A stretch of 64,000 nucleotides of DNA from Aquimixticola soesokkakensis (lineage in GTDB: Bacteria > Pseudomonadota > Alphaproteobacteria > Rhodobacterales > Rhodobacteraceae), in assembly GCF_900172375.1 (NCBI RefSeq), contig NZ_FWFS01000002.1, forward strand, positions 1 to 64,000, given 5' to 3'. Shown here piece by piece: positions 8,119 through 17,164 of this stretch. Position numbers and translations under genes: made by a program. Position 1 is the stretch's first letter, and the number at the start of each line of letters is the position of its first letter. The notes beneath the pieces are model-generated. The model did no database searches and was not told the DNA's origin. It saw only the letters and a list, made by a program, of their open reading frames with translations.

Positions 8119-9669
8119 TTAGTGGCCCGCGTTGAACAGGTCGGGCGCTTTCCAGCCGTTCAGATCGTATTCGGCCATGCAGGTATCGACGAGGCCAAGC
8201 ATCTGTTCTGCCGTGCCATTCTGGAAACTGCGCACATATTGATCGACGCGCACCTGTTCTTGCGACCCTGCATAGTTGGTTTCATACAGCTCGTGACGCG
8301 AGGCAAATTCCGACCCGAACGCATCCCACGTCAGCTTGAGGATCTTGGAGCGGTCCACCGATGACATCCCGTTGGAGCCGCGCGCATATTGATCGAGCAG
8401 CGGGCTCATGTCGGGGTTCAGGTGATCCTTGGCCGAGGACGGCAGATAGATTAGCCCCGAGGCCACATGACGCAACACCGACTGGCGGATTTTGGAATAC
8501 ATATCGGCGGCGATCACGCGATAGGCATGGCCATGCACGCGGTTGGGCATCTGGTATTGCCCCTGCCAGTCGTGGCTGTCGCGCGCCATGGCTTCCATGA
8601 TGGCCCAAAGCGTGTGGCGATAGGCAATTGCCTCGCCCACGGCCGCCTGAACGCCGCGAAAATCCTTGGTGCCGCCGACTTCGACCGCTTTCATGAAGGC
8701 CCCGCAGAGGAAATCGAGCTTGACCGCCAAGCGCACCCCTGCCTGCAACAATCCGCGCGACGCCTGTCCGGGCACAGCCATGAAGGTATTGGCCTTTTGC
8801 GCATCATACATCAGCACGTTTTCCCAGGGCACCAGCACGCGGTCGAGCACAAGGATGGCATCGTTTTCATCCAGCCGCGATGACAAAGGCGCATCAAAGG
8901 CGCTGGCGGTCTGGTTCGCCGTGCCCTCATAGGAGCGGCGGCAGTACATCTTGACGCCGGGGCTGTTCACGTCGAGCACAAAGACCGGCGCGAATTTCTT
9001 GTCCGTGACGGGAATGAAATGATGCGCAATGAGGATTTGTTGCGCCAGCGCCGATCCGGTCGCGACCACTTTGGCCCCCGACACGATGATCCCCGCATCG
9101 GTTTCTTCCTCGACGCGGATCATGATGTCTTGGGCTTTTTCGGGCGACGAGCGGTCGATGGGCGGGTTCACGATCGCATGGCCGATGAAGGACACATTTT
9201 CGCGGATGTGTTTGGCCACACCACGCGCATTATCGGCGTATTCCCCGAAATACTCCGCCTCGACCTCAAGGCTGGGCACGAAAGCCGCCCCCACGAAATC
9301 GGGCGAACGCCCCAGCCAGCCATAGCCAACCCGCGCCCAAAGCGCATAGGCGTCTTTCTGTTGCAGGCTCTCTTCAAGGCTGCGCGGTGCCTGAAAGGCC
9401 GAATGGGTCCAGCCCGTGCCATCGCGCAACGGCGCGCGCATGGTTTTGGCGTTTTTCTCGTCGTGCAACGCCTCGTAAAGCCGCGCGACCATGCGGGCCG
9501 AATTGCGAAACGCCGGATGGGTGGTCACATCGCGCACGCGCTCGCCATCGACCCAGACTTCGCGGCCATCATCCTTGATCGAGTCCAGATATTCTGCCCC
9601 CGTCTGGGGACGTTTTCCATCCTTGCTGGTTTTGGCACGGGCAGGCGCTGTCAAAGTTGTCGCACTCAT
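8119..9669 (-). CDS. HpaB/PvcC-family FADH2-dependent monooxygenase
   Basis: A 516-residue protein of the 4-hydroxyphenylacetate 3-hydroxylase large-component family. Recognisable blocks are TGAEYLDSIKDDGREVWVDGE at the N-terminus in the usual place, IGHAIVNPPIDR near residue 165, VVATGSALAQQ, and DAILVLDRVLVPWENV, which corresponds to the family's FDNVFVPWE block. Such enzymes hydroxylate phenolic rings with O2 and reduced flavin supplied by a separate reductase. No HpaC-type reductase is seen in the window. It is the first gene of the operon running to 4428, with GAGAGGACC just before the ATG. The start is shielded by a 219-bp divergent promoter region containing an inverted repeat. The specific substrate is unknown. 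Confidence 0.9.
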   Translation of the reverse strand: MSATTLTAPARAKTSKDGKRPQTGAEYLDSIKDDGREVWVDGERVRDVTTHPAFRNSARMVARLYEALHDEKNAKTMRAPLRDGTGWTHSAFQAPRSLEESLQQKDAYALWARVGYGWLGRSPDFVGAAFVPSLEVEAEYFGEYADNARGVAKHIRENVSFIGHAIVNPPIDRSSPEKAQDIMIRVEEETDAGIIVSGAKVVATGSALAQQILIAHHFIPVTDKKFAPVFVLDVNSPGVKMYCRRSYEGTANQTASAFDAPLSSRLDENDAILVLDRVLVPWENVLMYDAQKANTFMAVPGQASRGLLQAGVRLAVKLDFLCGAFMKAVEVGGTKDFRGVQAAVGEAIAYRHTLWAIMEAMARDSHDWQGQYQMPNRVHGHAYRVIAADMYSKIRQSVLRHVASGLIYLPSSAKDHLNPDMSPLLDQYARGSNGMSSVDRSKILKLTWDAFGSEFASRHELYETNYAGSQEQVRVDQYVRSFQNGTAEQMLGLVDTCMAEYDLNGWKAPDLFNAGH

Positions 9670-9741
9670 TTGGTGGTCCTCTCAATCTGGCTCAAAGGCG
9701 TTGCCCCGACTGTTCCAGAACCCGCAGAGGCGGTCTTGAAC

Positions 9742-9819
9742 GAGAGTCGCCAGCTTTTGGGCCTGCGCGAAGGCGCGCAGCATGCCCTGCGGACCCGCGC
9801 TCTGAAATTGGCGACTCTC
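9742..9819. promoter_or_regulatory. 11-bp perfect inverted repeat in the divergent hpaB-like/ThDP enzyme promoter region
   Basis: GAGAGTCGCCA at 9742-9752 is repeated as its exact reverse complement TGGCGACTCTC at 9809-9819. The copies lie 67 bp apart start to start, in the 219-bp gap between divergently transcribed genes. The arms are too far apart for a hairpin terminator and sit where both promoters must lie, so paired operator sites for one regulator are likely. The regulator is not known; the IclR and LysR proteins of the window are candidates. Confidence 0.45.
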
Positions 9820-9888
9820 AGGCAATCCCCCGCTGCGCTTTGCGTGGCATGTCTTTGGAAAATGACCCTATGACCGGAGCTTGCCCCC

Positions 9889-11595
9889 ATGTCCTCGCTT
9901 GATAACACCGTCGCCCATCAGATCGTTCGCGCGCTCAAACGCCACCGGATCGACTGCTTTTTCGGCCAAAGCCTGCCCTCGGCGCTGGTGCTGGCCTGCG
10001 AAGACAACGGCATCCGCCAGATTTCCTACCGACAGGAAAATTCCGGGGGCGCCATGGCCGACGCCTATGCCCGTGTGTCGCGCCGCATCGGCATGGTGGT
10101 GGCGCAAAACGGCCCTGCCGCCACGCTTTTGGTGCCACCCATGGCCGAGGCAAAACAGGCGGGCATCCCGATGATTGCCTTCGTGCAGGAAGTTGAAACC
10201 CCCACGGTGGATCGCAACGCTTTTCAGGAACTCGACCATTTCGCGCTGTTTCATGGCGTGACCAAATTTGTGCGCCGCATTGACGATCCCGACCGCGTGG
10301 ATGACTACATCGACATGGCGCTAACGGCGGCGACCACCGGCAAACCCGGTCCTGTGGTGCTGCTGCTGCCCGCCGATGTGCTGCGCGGCCCGCAAGGCAA
10401 AGCCCCCTACAAACGCACGCAAAGCCTCGGGCATTTCCCGCTTGATCGCCCCGCCGCCGCCAGCGCTGCGGTGGCCCAAGCCGCCCGGCTGATCGCCGGC
10501 GCAAAGCACCCCGTTGTGATTGCGGGCGGTGGCGTGAACATCAGCGATGCCAGCGCGATCCTGGGCGAGGTGATGGATCTGGCCCATCTGCCGGTCTTTA
10601 CCACCAACATGGGCAAGGGCGCGGTCGATGAAACCCACCCGCTGGCGGGCGGCGTGCAAGGCGCGCTGAACGGTCCCGCATCGCTCGCGCGCGAAACCAA
10701 ACCCCTGCTCGAAACAGCCGATGTGGTGTTGCTGATCGGCACGCGCACCAACCAGAACGGCACCGACAACTGGAAAATCTATCCGCAAGGCGCGACCTTC
10801 ATTCACATCGACATCGACCCGATGGAAATTGGCCGCACCTATGAGGCGCTGCGCCTGCAAGGGGATGCGCGCGAAACGCTGACGGCGCTCAAAGCCGCCC
10901 TTGCCGCGCAGGACCTCGCGGCGCGCAAGGCCGCGCGCGCAGGACTTGAGGCCAAGATCGCCACGGCTTGGGCGGATTTCGAAAGCGCGCGCGCAAAATA
11001 TGCCGCCTCGGATGAAACCCCGATGCGCCCCGAACGGCTGATGGCCGAACTCCAGAGGCTGCTTACCCCTGAAACGGTGGTCGTGGCCGATGCCTCCTAT
11101 TCGTCGATGTGGGTCGTCGGACAGCTGCGCAACGCGACAACTGGTGCGCGATTTATCACGCCGCGCGGACTGGCGGGTCTGGGTTGGGGGATGCCGATGG
11201 GGCTTGGCGCGGCAATGGCGCGCAAGGGCGCCCCGGTGATTGCACTGGTGGGCGACGGCGGCTTTGCCCACAACTGGGCGGAACTGGAAACCGCAATGCG
11301 CCACAACATCCCGCTGGTCACCATCGTCCTCAACAACGGCATTCTCGGCTTCCAGAAAGATGCCGAAACCGTGAAATTCGGCAAATACACCACCTCGTGC
11401 CATTTTGGCGAGGTTGACCACACGCAGGTCGCCAAAGCGGTCGGGATGCAGGCCCTGCGCATCGATCGCGTCGATCAGATCGCCCCTGCCCTGCGCGAAG
11501 CGTTGGCCGCGCGCGCCCCGCGCATGATCGAGGTCGTCACCTCCCCCGCCGCGCATCCCGCGCTGTCGCTTTTTGCGGGCAGCCTCGACACATAA
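9889..11595 (+). CDS. thiamine-diphosphate-dependent enzyme, acetolactate-synthase-like
   Basis: A 568-residue ThDP enzyme with the standard three domains. The cofactor-activating Glu is E50 in RQENSGGAMADAYAR. The central domain contains KHPVVIAGGGVNISDA. The C-terminal ThDP/Mg motif begins VGDGGFAHNW (GDG near residues 455-457) and ends VTIVLNNG. Family members include acetolactate synthase, benzoylformate and oxalyl-CoA decarboxylase and C-C lyases, and the sequence alone does not choose among them. A GGAG lies about 10 bases before the ATG. It is transcribed divergently from the HpaB operon and shares its regulatory region, so decarboxylation of a 2-oxo acid from that pathway is plausible. 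A second, distinct ThDP enzyme is at 36918-38588. Confidence 0.88.
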   Translation: MSSLDNTVAHQIVRALKRHRIDCFFGQSLPSALVLACEDNGIRQISYRQENSGGAMADAYARVSRRIGMVVAQNGPAATLLVPPMAEAKQAGIPMIAFVQEVETPTVDRNAFQELDHFALFHGVTKFVRRIDDPDRVDDYIDMALTAATTGKPGPVVLLLPADVLRGPQGKAPYKRTQSLGHFPLDRPAAASAAVAQAARLIAGAKHPVVIAGGGVNISDASAILGEVMDLAHLPVFTTNMGKGAVDETHPLAGGVQGALNGPASLARETKPLLETADVVLLIGTRTNQNGTDNWKIYPQGATFIHIDIDPMEIGRTYEALRLQGDARETLTALKAALAAQDLAARKAARAGLEAKIATAWADFESARAKYAASDETPMRPERLMAELQRLLTPETVVVADASYSSMWVVGQLRNATTGARFITPRGLAGLGWGMPMGLGAAMARKGAPVIALVGDGGFAHNWAELETAMRHNIPLVTIVLNNGILGFQKDAETVKFGKYTTSCHFGEVDHTQVAKAVGMQALRIDRVDQIAPALREALAARAPRMIEVVTSPAAHPALSLFAGSLDT

Positions 11596-11647
11596 ACCGG
11601 ACATATAAACCGGCAGGGCTGCGCGCGCCGACTTGGGTCTGCGCAGC

Positions 11648-14350
11648 CTATTTTCCCAAAATCCCGCGGGCGCCGCCTGAAATCAGCAGCGCCACCTCGG
11701 CCATGGCCACCATGGGCGACACATTGGGCGGTAGCGCGATATAGCGCGGACGCCAATCGGGGCGGAATTTCTGTTTGAAGGCCCGCAGCCCCTCGAAGTT
11801 GTAAAACGCTCCGCCGTGGCGAAACATCTGATGCCCGAAGCGATCCCAGAGTTTCGCCGTGCGCCGTTCGTTCAACCCGGCCAGCGGCGCAACCCCGAGG
11901 CTGAATTCCTGCGCCCCCGCCTCGCGGTAGTGCTCGATCAGCGACAGGAACAAAAACTCCATCATTCCAGAGGCATGGTCAGGCAGATAGCGCATCAGAT
12001 CAATCGCGACCCGCGCGCCGCTCCCCGGCGCCATGACATTGGCAAAAGCCACGATCGGCCCCTGGCTGGCGGGCAGATCACCCGTTTGAGCTGTGTTTTT
12101 GCGGATCACGGCGATGGGGAAATTGTCCAGATAGGCCGCGTCGAAGCGTCCCACCGAAAACCCTTTTTCGCGACCGGTTTTCCCGCCCAGCCAGGCGTCC
12201 GAGACCCCGCGCAGCGTCTCGATAAGCTCGGGCGCATGGGGCGGTGCCAGCATCTCAAGCGCATAGCCTTCGCGCTGCGCTTTGTTGAACGCCGCCCGCA
12301 TGGTTTTGAATTTGGACCCCGACAGCGAAAATTCCGGCAAGGGGATCACGGCCTCTTCGCCCACTTTGTGCAAGACCATGCCCATCTCGATCCAGAGCGG
12401 CAGGCGATGGGCGCTCACCTCGTAGAAAATCGGGCGTCCGCCCGCCGCAAAAGCCGCCTCGCGAAAGCTCCATGCCGCTTGGGTGGATTGCTCGGCATCC
12501 CCGATCGGATCGCCAAAGGCCACCCAGTTCGAACGGTGACGCGCATACATCACGCAGGCCCCGCCCTGAGCGGAGAATTCATAGCTTTTGTCGCCCGAAA
12601 GCGCGAGGCAGGCCTGTGGATCGTCTTGCCGAGTGACGATGGCCCGCGCCTTGGCCACCTGATCGATATCAGGCGCAAAGGCCGGCTTTCGCGCCGGTTT
12701 TAGGGCGATGTAAATCGAAAAGGCCAGCAAGACCGCGGAGCCTGCAAGCCCTGCGCGAAAGGCGCGCGGCGTGTTGGCACCGGGGCGGAATTCGGTCCAG
12801 AACGCGTCGGAATAGGGCGTGGCCTCGCGCAGGAAAAACAAGAACGACAGCGCCGCGATGACAACGGCTGCGACCACCGCGAACCACGCAGGGCTGAACA
12901 CCCCCTCCGTCAGCTTTGCGTGGCGGTGGAATTCGCGCCGGAACGGCAAAAGCGCCAGCGCGCCAAGCACCAGAACGATGGCCGTGCGATAGTCGAAATT
13001 GTTGAGAAGGGCAGCAACCATCCCCCCCCCGAGCGCCAGTAGCGTCAACCAGAATGCCCCCTCGATGCGGCGGCGCAGGGCCTGGCTGAGGATGATCAGG
13101 ATGGTGCCGATCACCGCAGAGGCCATGGTGCCGCCCTCGAACAGGATCGCCGCGACAAGATCGACCTCATCGGGTTCGCGGTAGAGATGGGGCAAGGCCG
13201 AGGGCATCAGCGACACGAAGATCAAAAAAGCCCCGAACCCGAGCGCCCAAAGCGCTGCAAGACCCGGTGCCGCGCCCCCCAAGGCGCCCACCACCGGCTT
13301 CATCGGCTCGGAAATCCCGCCAAACACCTTGGCGATCCAACCGCCCGCCATGCGCGCCTCGTTGAGCGCGACAACGACAAAGGCCAGCGCAAAGGGCAGC
13401 AGGAAGTAGATCAAGCGAAACAGCAAAAGCGCCGCCGCAATATGTTCGACACCAAACTGGCCGTCGGCGGAGACCGGCATCGCGGCGATGACAACCGTTT
13501 CAAACACCCCCACGCCACCGGGAACATGGCTGGCGATGCCGATCATCGTCGCGGCGGCGTAGATGGGCAAAAAGTCGATGAAATCAGGCCCGCCAGCGGG
13601 CAAAAGCACCCAAAGCGCCAGCGCCGCCATTGTGGTGTCAAACAGCGAGAGCACGATTTGACCCGCCAGCACCTTTGGCGGCGGCATGGCCATTTCGAAC
13701 CGGCCGATCTTGAGGGTGCTTTTGCTGGCCGAGAGCGCAAAAAGCCCCGCAAGCGAGACAAGGCACAGCGCAACGGCGATGATACGCACCGCCAGATCCG
13801 AAAGCGGCACAAGCGCGGCCAGCGCCGCAGGATGGATCGCCACGGAGGCGACCCCGACAAGCGACAGGCCCAAGCCCACGGAAATGGCAATATAGGACGA
13901 CACGGAGGCCATCTCGAACGCGTTCAACCCGAAAGCCGAATAGATGCGCCAGCGGACCGCGCCGCCCGACAAAACGCTGACGCCCACGGTATTTCCAAAG
14001 CCAAAGCCCAGAAAACTGCCCAAGGCCACGGTGCGCGCGGGCAGGTGTTTGCCCACAGAGGCAAGCGCCCAACGGTCATAGCCCGCCATCGCGCCGTAGC
14101 CCGCAGCAGTGGCAGCCACGGCCGCCAACAGAAGCTGCGGATCCATCGCGCGCACCTGTGCAAATACGCCCCCGATGTGCACGCTGCGCAATTCATGGGC
14201 CAGCGCCCAGATCCCCAGACAGAACAAAACCAGCCCGATCACGATCGGCATCAGCGTGCGCAGCCGCCCCTTGGCATCCAAAGCTTTCGCCCCCCCGTCC
14301 CGTTTGGGAGAGGTCGCAAGCTGCGCCGTTGGTTCGCTCTGGTCGGTCAT
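11648..14350 (-). CDS. mprF: bifunctional phosphatidylglycerol lysyltransferase/flippase (MprF-like)
   Basis: A 900-residue membrane protein. After a short cytoplasmic start there are many transmembrane segments forming an UPF0104-type flippase domain (roughly residues 40-350), then further helices to about residue 545. A soluble C-terminal DUF2156 domain follows, with WVAFGDPIGD, FYEVSAHRLPLWIEMG, GRFDAAYLDNFPIAV and FSLGVAPLAGL, the layout of aminoacyl-phosphatidylglycerol synthases. The protein is expected to transfer an amino acid from tRNA to phosphatidylglycerol and flip the product, lowering surface charge and raising resistance to cationic peptides. Which amino acid is used cannot be told. 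The start at 14350 follows a GAGGG site. The phosphohexomutase gene lies 95 bp upstream on the same strand. Confidence 0.85.
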   Translation of the reverse strand: MTDQSEPTAQLATSPKRDGGAKALDAKGRLRTLMPIVIGLVLFCLGIWALAHELRSVHIGGVFAQVRAMDPQLLLAAVAATAAGYGAMAGYDRWALASVGKHLPARTVALGSFLGFGFGNTVGVSVLSGGAVRWRIYSAFGLNAFEMASVSSYIAISVGLGLSLVGVASVAIHPAALAALVPLSDLAVRIIAVALCLVSLAGLFALSASKSTLKIGRFEMAMPPPKVLAGQIVLSLFDTTMAALALWVLLPAGGPDFIDFLPIYAAATMIGIASHVPGGVGVFETVVIAAMPVSADGQFGVEHIAAALLLFRLIYFLLPFALAFVVVALNEARMAGGWIAKVFGGISEPMKPVVGALGGAAPGLAALWALGFGAFLIFVSLMPSALPHLYREPDEVDLVAAILFEGGTMASAVIGTILIILSQALRRRIEGAFWLTLLALGGGMVAALLNNFDYRTAIVLVLGALALLPFRREFHRHAKLTEGVFSPAWFAVVAAVVIAALSFLFFLREATPYSDAFWTEFRPGANTPRAFRAGLAGSAVLLAFSIYIALKPARKPAFAPDIDQVAKARAIVTRQDDPQACLALSGDKSYEFSAQGGACVMYARHRSNWVAFGDPIGDAEQSTQAAWSFREAAFAAGGRPIFYEVSAHRLPLWIEMGMVLHKVGEEAVIPLPEFSLSGSKFKTMRAAFNKAQREGYALEMLAPPHAPELIETLRGVSDAWLGGKTGREKGFSVGRFDAAYLDNFPIAVIRKNTAQTGDLPASQGPIVAFANVMAPGSGARVAIDLMRYLPDHASGMMEFLFLSLIEHYREAGAQEFSLGVAPLAGLNERRTAKLWDRFGHQMFRHGGAFYNFEGLRAFKQKFRPDWRPRYIALPPNVSPMVAMAEVALLISGGARGILGK

Positions 14351-14445
14351 TTGTGGCCCTCGATGCGGTTTGGCGCGGTGGTATCCAGCAGCGCGCAAAA
14401 TTTCAACAGCGCAAGTACCAATGAGGCGGGGCGGTCAGGCGGCGA

Positions 14446-15840
14446 TCAGGGGGTCAGCGCATCCGACACCAAAACAAGCGTGCGCGCAAGAATGTCGCGC
14501 GCGCGCGCCTGATCCGCGGCCTGCGCATAGACCCGAAATTCGGGCGCATTGCCGGAGGGGCGCAGGTGGGCGACATCGCCGCTGTCGAAATTGACCCGCA
14601 AACCATCGGTCAGATCGACGGTTGCGATCCGGCCGACGGGAGCAAAGAAGGCCGCGCGGCTGTGGGGATCTTCAATCAACCCCGTGAGAAAGACGTGGGC
14701 ACGCGCGCGGTCGATGTCTTGCAGACGATCGGCGGTGGTAAAACAGGGCGGCAGGGCGGCCACGCTCTGGGCAAGGCTTTGGCCCGACAGCTTGGCCCCG
14801 TGCAGCGGCGCGAGCACCGGCAACAGGCAATCGCGCGTCGCCAGCGCCGACAAAGGCGCGGCAAGCTGCGCGTCAAAGCCAAGCAAAAAGCCGCCGTTGG
14901 CCTCGAAACCGACGACCGCGCGCTGCGCCGCGCGCGCCTCGGCCATGCCCGCGATCACAAAGGGCGAGCCGATGCGCGTCAGGATCACCTCTTCGAATTC
15001 GGGGCAGCGGCGCACCATGTCGTTGGAGGAGACCGGCGTGACAACGATGGCCGCCTTGAGATAGCGCGCGCTCAACACCCCCAGGACATCGCCTGGGATC
15101 ACGGTCCCCGAAGCATCGGCCAGCAGCGGGCGATCCGCATCGCCATCGGCAGAGACCACCGCATCCAGCGTGTGATCGCGTGCCCAAGTGACCAGATCGG
15201 CGCGGGTTTGGGGATCAACGGCTTCGGTATCGACGGGGATGAAGCTGTCGGAATGGGCCAGCGGCACGACCTGCGCCCCCAATCCCGTCAACACGGCTTC
15301 GATCGCATCGCGCGCCACGCAGGAATGGCGGTAGACCCCGATGCGCAGCCCCTCCAGAGCGCCTTTTCCAAAGGCCTCGACGTAGCGCGCGACGTATTGC
15401 GCCTGCGCCTGCGGATAGGCCCGGTAGCTGCCGCCAGCCCGCGCGCTCGGGCGCAGTTTTTGCGCGTAGGCGGCGGAGATCGCGACCTCGTCCTCTTTGG
15501 AAATCTCGCCCTCGGGACTGTAGAACTTCAGGCCGTTGCGGTCGGCGGGAATGTGGCTGCCGGTGACCATGATTGCCATCGCCCGCGCCGGAAGAGAGGC
15601 CAGCGCCAAGGCGGGTGTGGCCAGCGCACCGCAGTCGACGACATGGATGCCACAGGCCTGAGCCGCGCTGCTCAGGGTCTGGGCAATGGCCGGCGAGGAG
15701 GGGCGCAGGTCGCGGCCCAGATACAGCGTGTCGCAATCGGGCTGGGTGGTCAGAAATGCATGCAGATAATCCGCAATCAGATCGTCGGTGAGGTCAACCA
15801 CGAGCCCGCGCAGGCCGCTGGTACCAAAAGAAGGAGCCAT
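14446..15840 (-). CDS. phosphomannomutase/phosphoglucomutase family protein
   Basis: A 464-residue alpha-D-phosphohexomutase. It starts with the family's substrate-entry motif FGTSGLRG (residues 5-12). The phosphoserine loop is MVTGSHIPADRNG with Ser95 as phospho-carrier. The metal loop is DGDADRPLLAD, and the sugar loop GFEANGGFLLG contains the expected E-A-N-G-G. The C-terminal domain has RPSGNAPEFRVYAQA, where the usual S-G-T-E-P is changed to S-G-N-A-P. Such enzymes interconvert hexose-6- and hexose-1-phosphates for nucleotide-sugar and polysaccharide synthesis. The ATG at 15840 begins at the conserved N-terminal region, and upstream in-frame codons extend into non-conserved sequence. Glucosamine mutase is less likely because of the sugar loop. 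Confidence 0.88.
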   Translation of the reverse strand: MAPSFGTSGLRGLVVDLTDDLIADYLHAFLTTQPDCDTLYLGRDLRPSSPAIAQTLSSAAQACGIHVVDCGALATPALALASLPARAMAIMVTGSHIPADRNGLKFYSPEGEISKEDEVAISAAYAQKLRPSARAGGSYRAYPQAQAQYVARYVEAFGKGALEGLRIGVYRHSCVARDAIEAVLTGLGAQVVPLAHSDSFIPVDTEAVDPQTRADLVTWARDHTLDAVVSADGDADRPLLADASGTVIPGDVLGVLSARYLKAAIVVTPVSSNDMVRRCPEFEEVILTRIGSPFVIAGMAEARAAQRAVVGFEANGGFLLGFDAQLAAPLSALATRDCLLPVLAPLHGAKLSGQSLAQSVAALPPCFTTADRLQDIDRARAHVFLTGLIEDPHSRAAFFAPVGRIATVDLTDGLRVNFDSGDVAHLRPSGNAPEFRVYAQAADQARARDILARTLVLVSDALTP

Positions 15841-16133
15841 GTGGCGATGTCCTTTTATACACGGGGCGGCACTCCCGTGGTTCTCGTCGATTTCACACGG
15901 CTCTGGCGCCAACACAGCCACGGGCCGCACGCGCCTGCGCCGATCCGTTTGTGCCACGCTACAGCGCAGGCGCACCAAGGTCGAGTAACAAGCCACCGTG
16001 CGTGGCACGCCTGCCCATGAAATCCGCAAGGCGCGCGCGAAAGCCGCCGATTTTTCGCATGGGGCGGGCGACAGTTGCACGAGGCCAAGCGTCAGAGTAG
16101 CTAGGAGGCGCAAGAAACCCGACGGAGACCCCC

Positions 16134-16892
16134 GTGAGCGAGAAGACACGCGCCACCGATGGCCAATCGATTTCGCGCGCCGTCGCGGTGCTGCGCGCCA
16201 TCGGCGCACGTCCCGGTGCCTCGCTGGGCGAAATTGCCAAGGAAACCGGTCTGGCACGTTCCACCGTTCAACGCCTTGTGGGCGCGCTGAACAACGAAGG
16301 GCTGGTGACGAAAAATTTCGGCCAGCAGGGCGTGTTTCTAGGTATGGAACTGGCGCGGCTTGGGGCGCAGGTCAATCTGGATGCGCGCACCATTCTGGCC
16401 CCGATGATGGACGAATTGCACCAACAGATCGGTGACAATATCGACCTCACCGTTTTCGAGGGCGACAGGGTGATTGTCATCGACCAAAAGGCCTCCAACG
16501 AGTCGATCCGCGTGGTTTCCCATGTGGGCAAAGAGCATCCCATCCACGCCACCGCCAACGGCAAAGCCCATCTCAGCCAGCTGACCCGCGCCGAGGCCGA
16601 AGCGCTTTTGCCAAGCGAACTTCCCGCCTTTACCGCCAAAACCTTTACCGAACGCGCCCGGCTTCTGGATCAGGTCGAGGCCTTCGGCCAGCTCGGACTC
16701 TACATCGATCGCGAAGAATTCTCGCTTGAAGCCTGTGCCATCGCGACCACCTTGCCCCCGTTTGGCGGGCGCAAGCTGGCGGTGGCGATTGCCATGCCAA
16801 GCGCGCGGTTCGCGCGGCGCGAGGAGGACCTGAAATCCGCACTTTTGGCCTTTCGCCGTGCGGTGCAAGAGCGTTTTGGCGCCTCCATCTAA
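16134..16892 (+). CDS. IclR-family transcriptional regulator
   Basis: A 252-residue regulator. The N-terminal winged helix-turn-helix spans about residues 12-65 (SISRAVAVLRAIGARPG, then LGEIAKETGLARSTVQRLVGAL). The C-terminal IclR effector domain carries HATANGKAHLSQL, and EEFSLEACAIATTLP near the end matches the family's ligand pocket signature. The start codon is GTG at 16134 with GACGGAG just upstream; no in-frame ATG fits better. It is divergent from the phosphohexomutase, separated by 293 bp in which I see no other gene. It precedes the periplasmic dehydrogenase genes. IclR proteins commonly control aromatic and sugar-acid catabolism, so either neighbouring module could be its target. 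Confidence 0.92.
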   Translation: MSEKTRATDGQSISRAVAVLRAIGARPGASLGEIAKETGLARSTVQRLVGALNNEGLVTKNFGQQGVFLGMELARLGAQVNLDARTILAPMMDELHQQIGDNIDLTVFEGDRVIVIDQKASNESIRVVSHVGKEHPIHATANGKAHLSQLTRAEAEALLPSELPAFTAKTFTERARLLDQVEAFGQLGLYIDREEFSLEACAIATTLPPFGGRKLAVAIAMPSARFARREEDLKSALLAFRRAVQERFGASI

Positions 16893-16902
16893 GCCCCTTC
16901 AG

Positions 16903-16952
16903 CCCCCCTGCTCCCCGTGCCCCCCTGCTCCCTGTGCCCCCGTGCTCCCCTG
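16903..16952. repeat. C-rich 17-bp tandem repeat, about three copies
   Basis: Units 16903-16919, 16920-16936 and 16937-16952 follow the pattern CCCCCCTGCTCCCNGTG with a few changes. The array starts 10 bp after the iclR stop codon, in the 272-bp gap before the dehydrogenase operon. One strand is almost free of A and highly C-rich. The rest of the gap shows no further gene. A role is not evident; replication slippage or a transcription pause site are possible. Confidence 0.7.
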
Positions 16953-17164
16953 TTTGACGGGCGGGAAGGACAGGGCCGGACCTGGGCAGTGTTCACGCAG
17001 TTAACCTGGCGTTATTTTGCACTTCCAATCCCATAAGAAACGTGCAGGCCGCGATAAGCGGGGAGTAATGTGACCGCCTGAGGCGTTGACCTTCAAGCCG
17101 TCAGGCACAGCATAAGACCGGCGCGTGCTCACCGCGCTATTATGTTTCAAAGGTCTCCCTGCCC

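Noticed and set aside
13187-14512. Long plus-strand frame opposite the mprF-like gene
   Set aside because: Low-complexity, Arg/Gln/His-rich translation with no domain; the opposite strand encodes a complete membrane protein with a recognised C-terminal domain.
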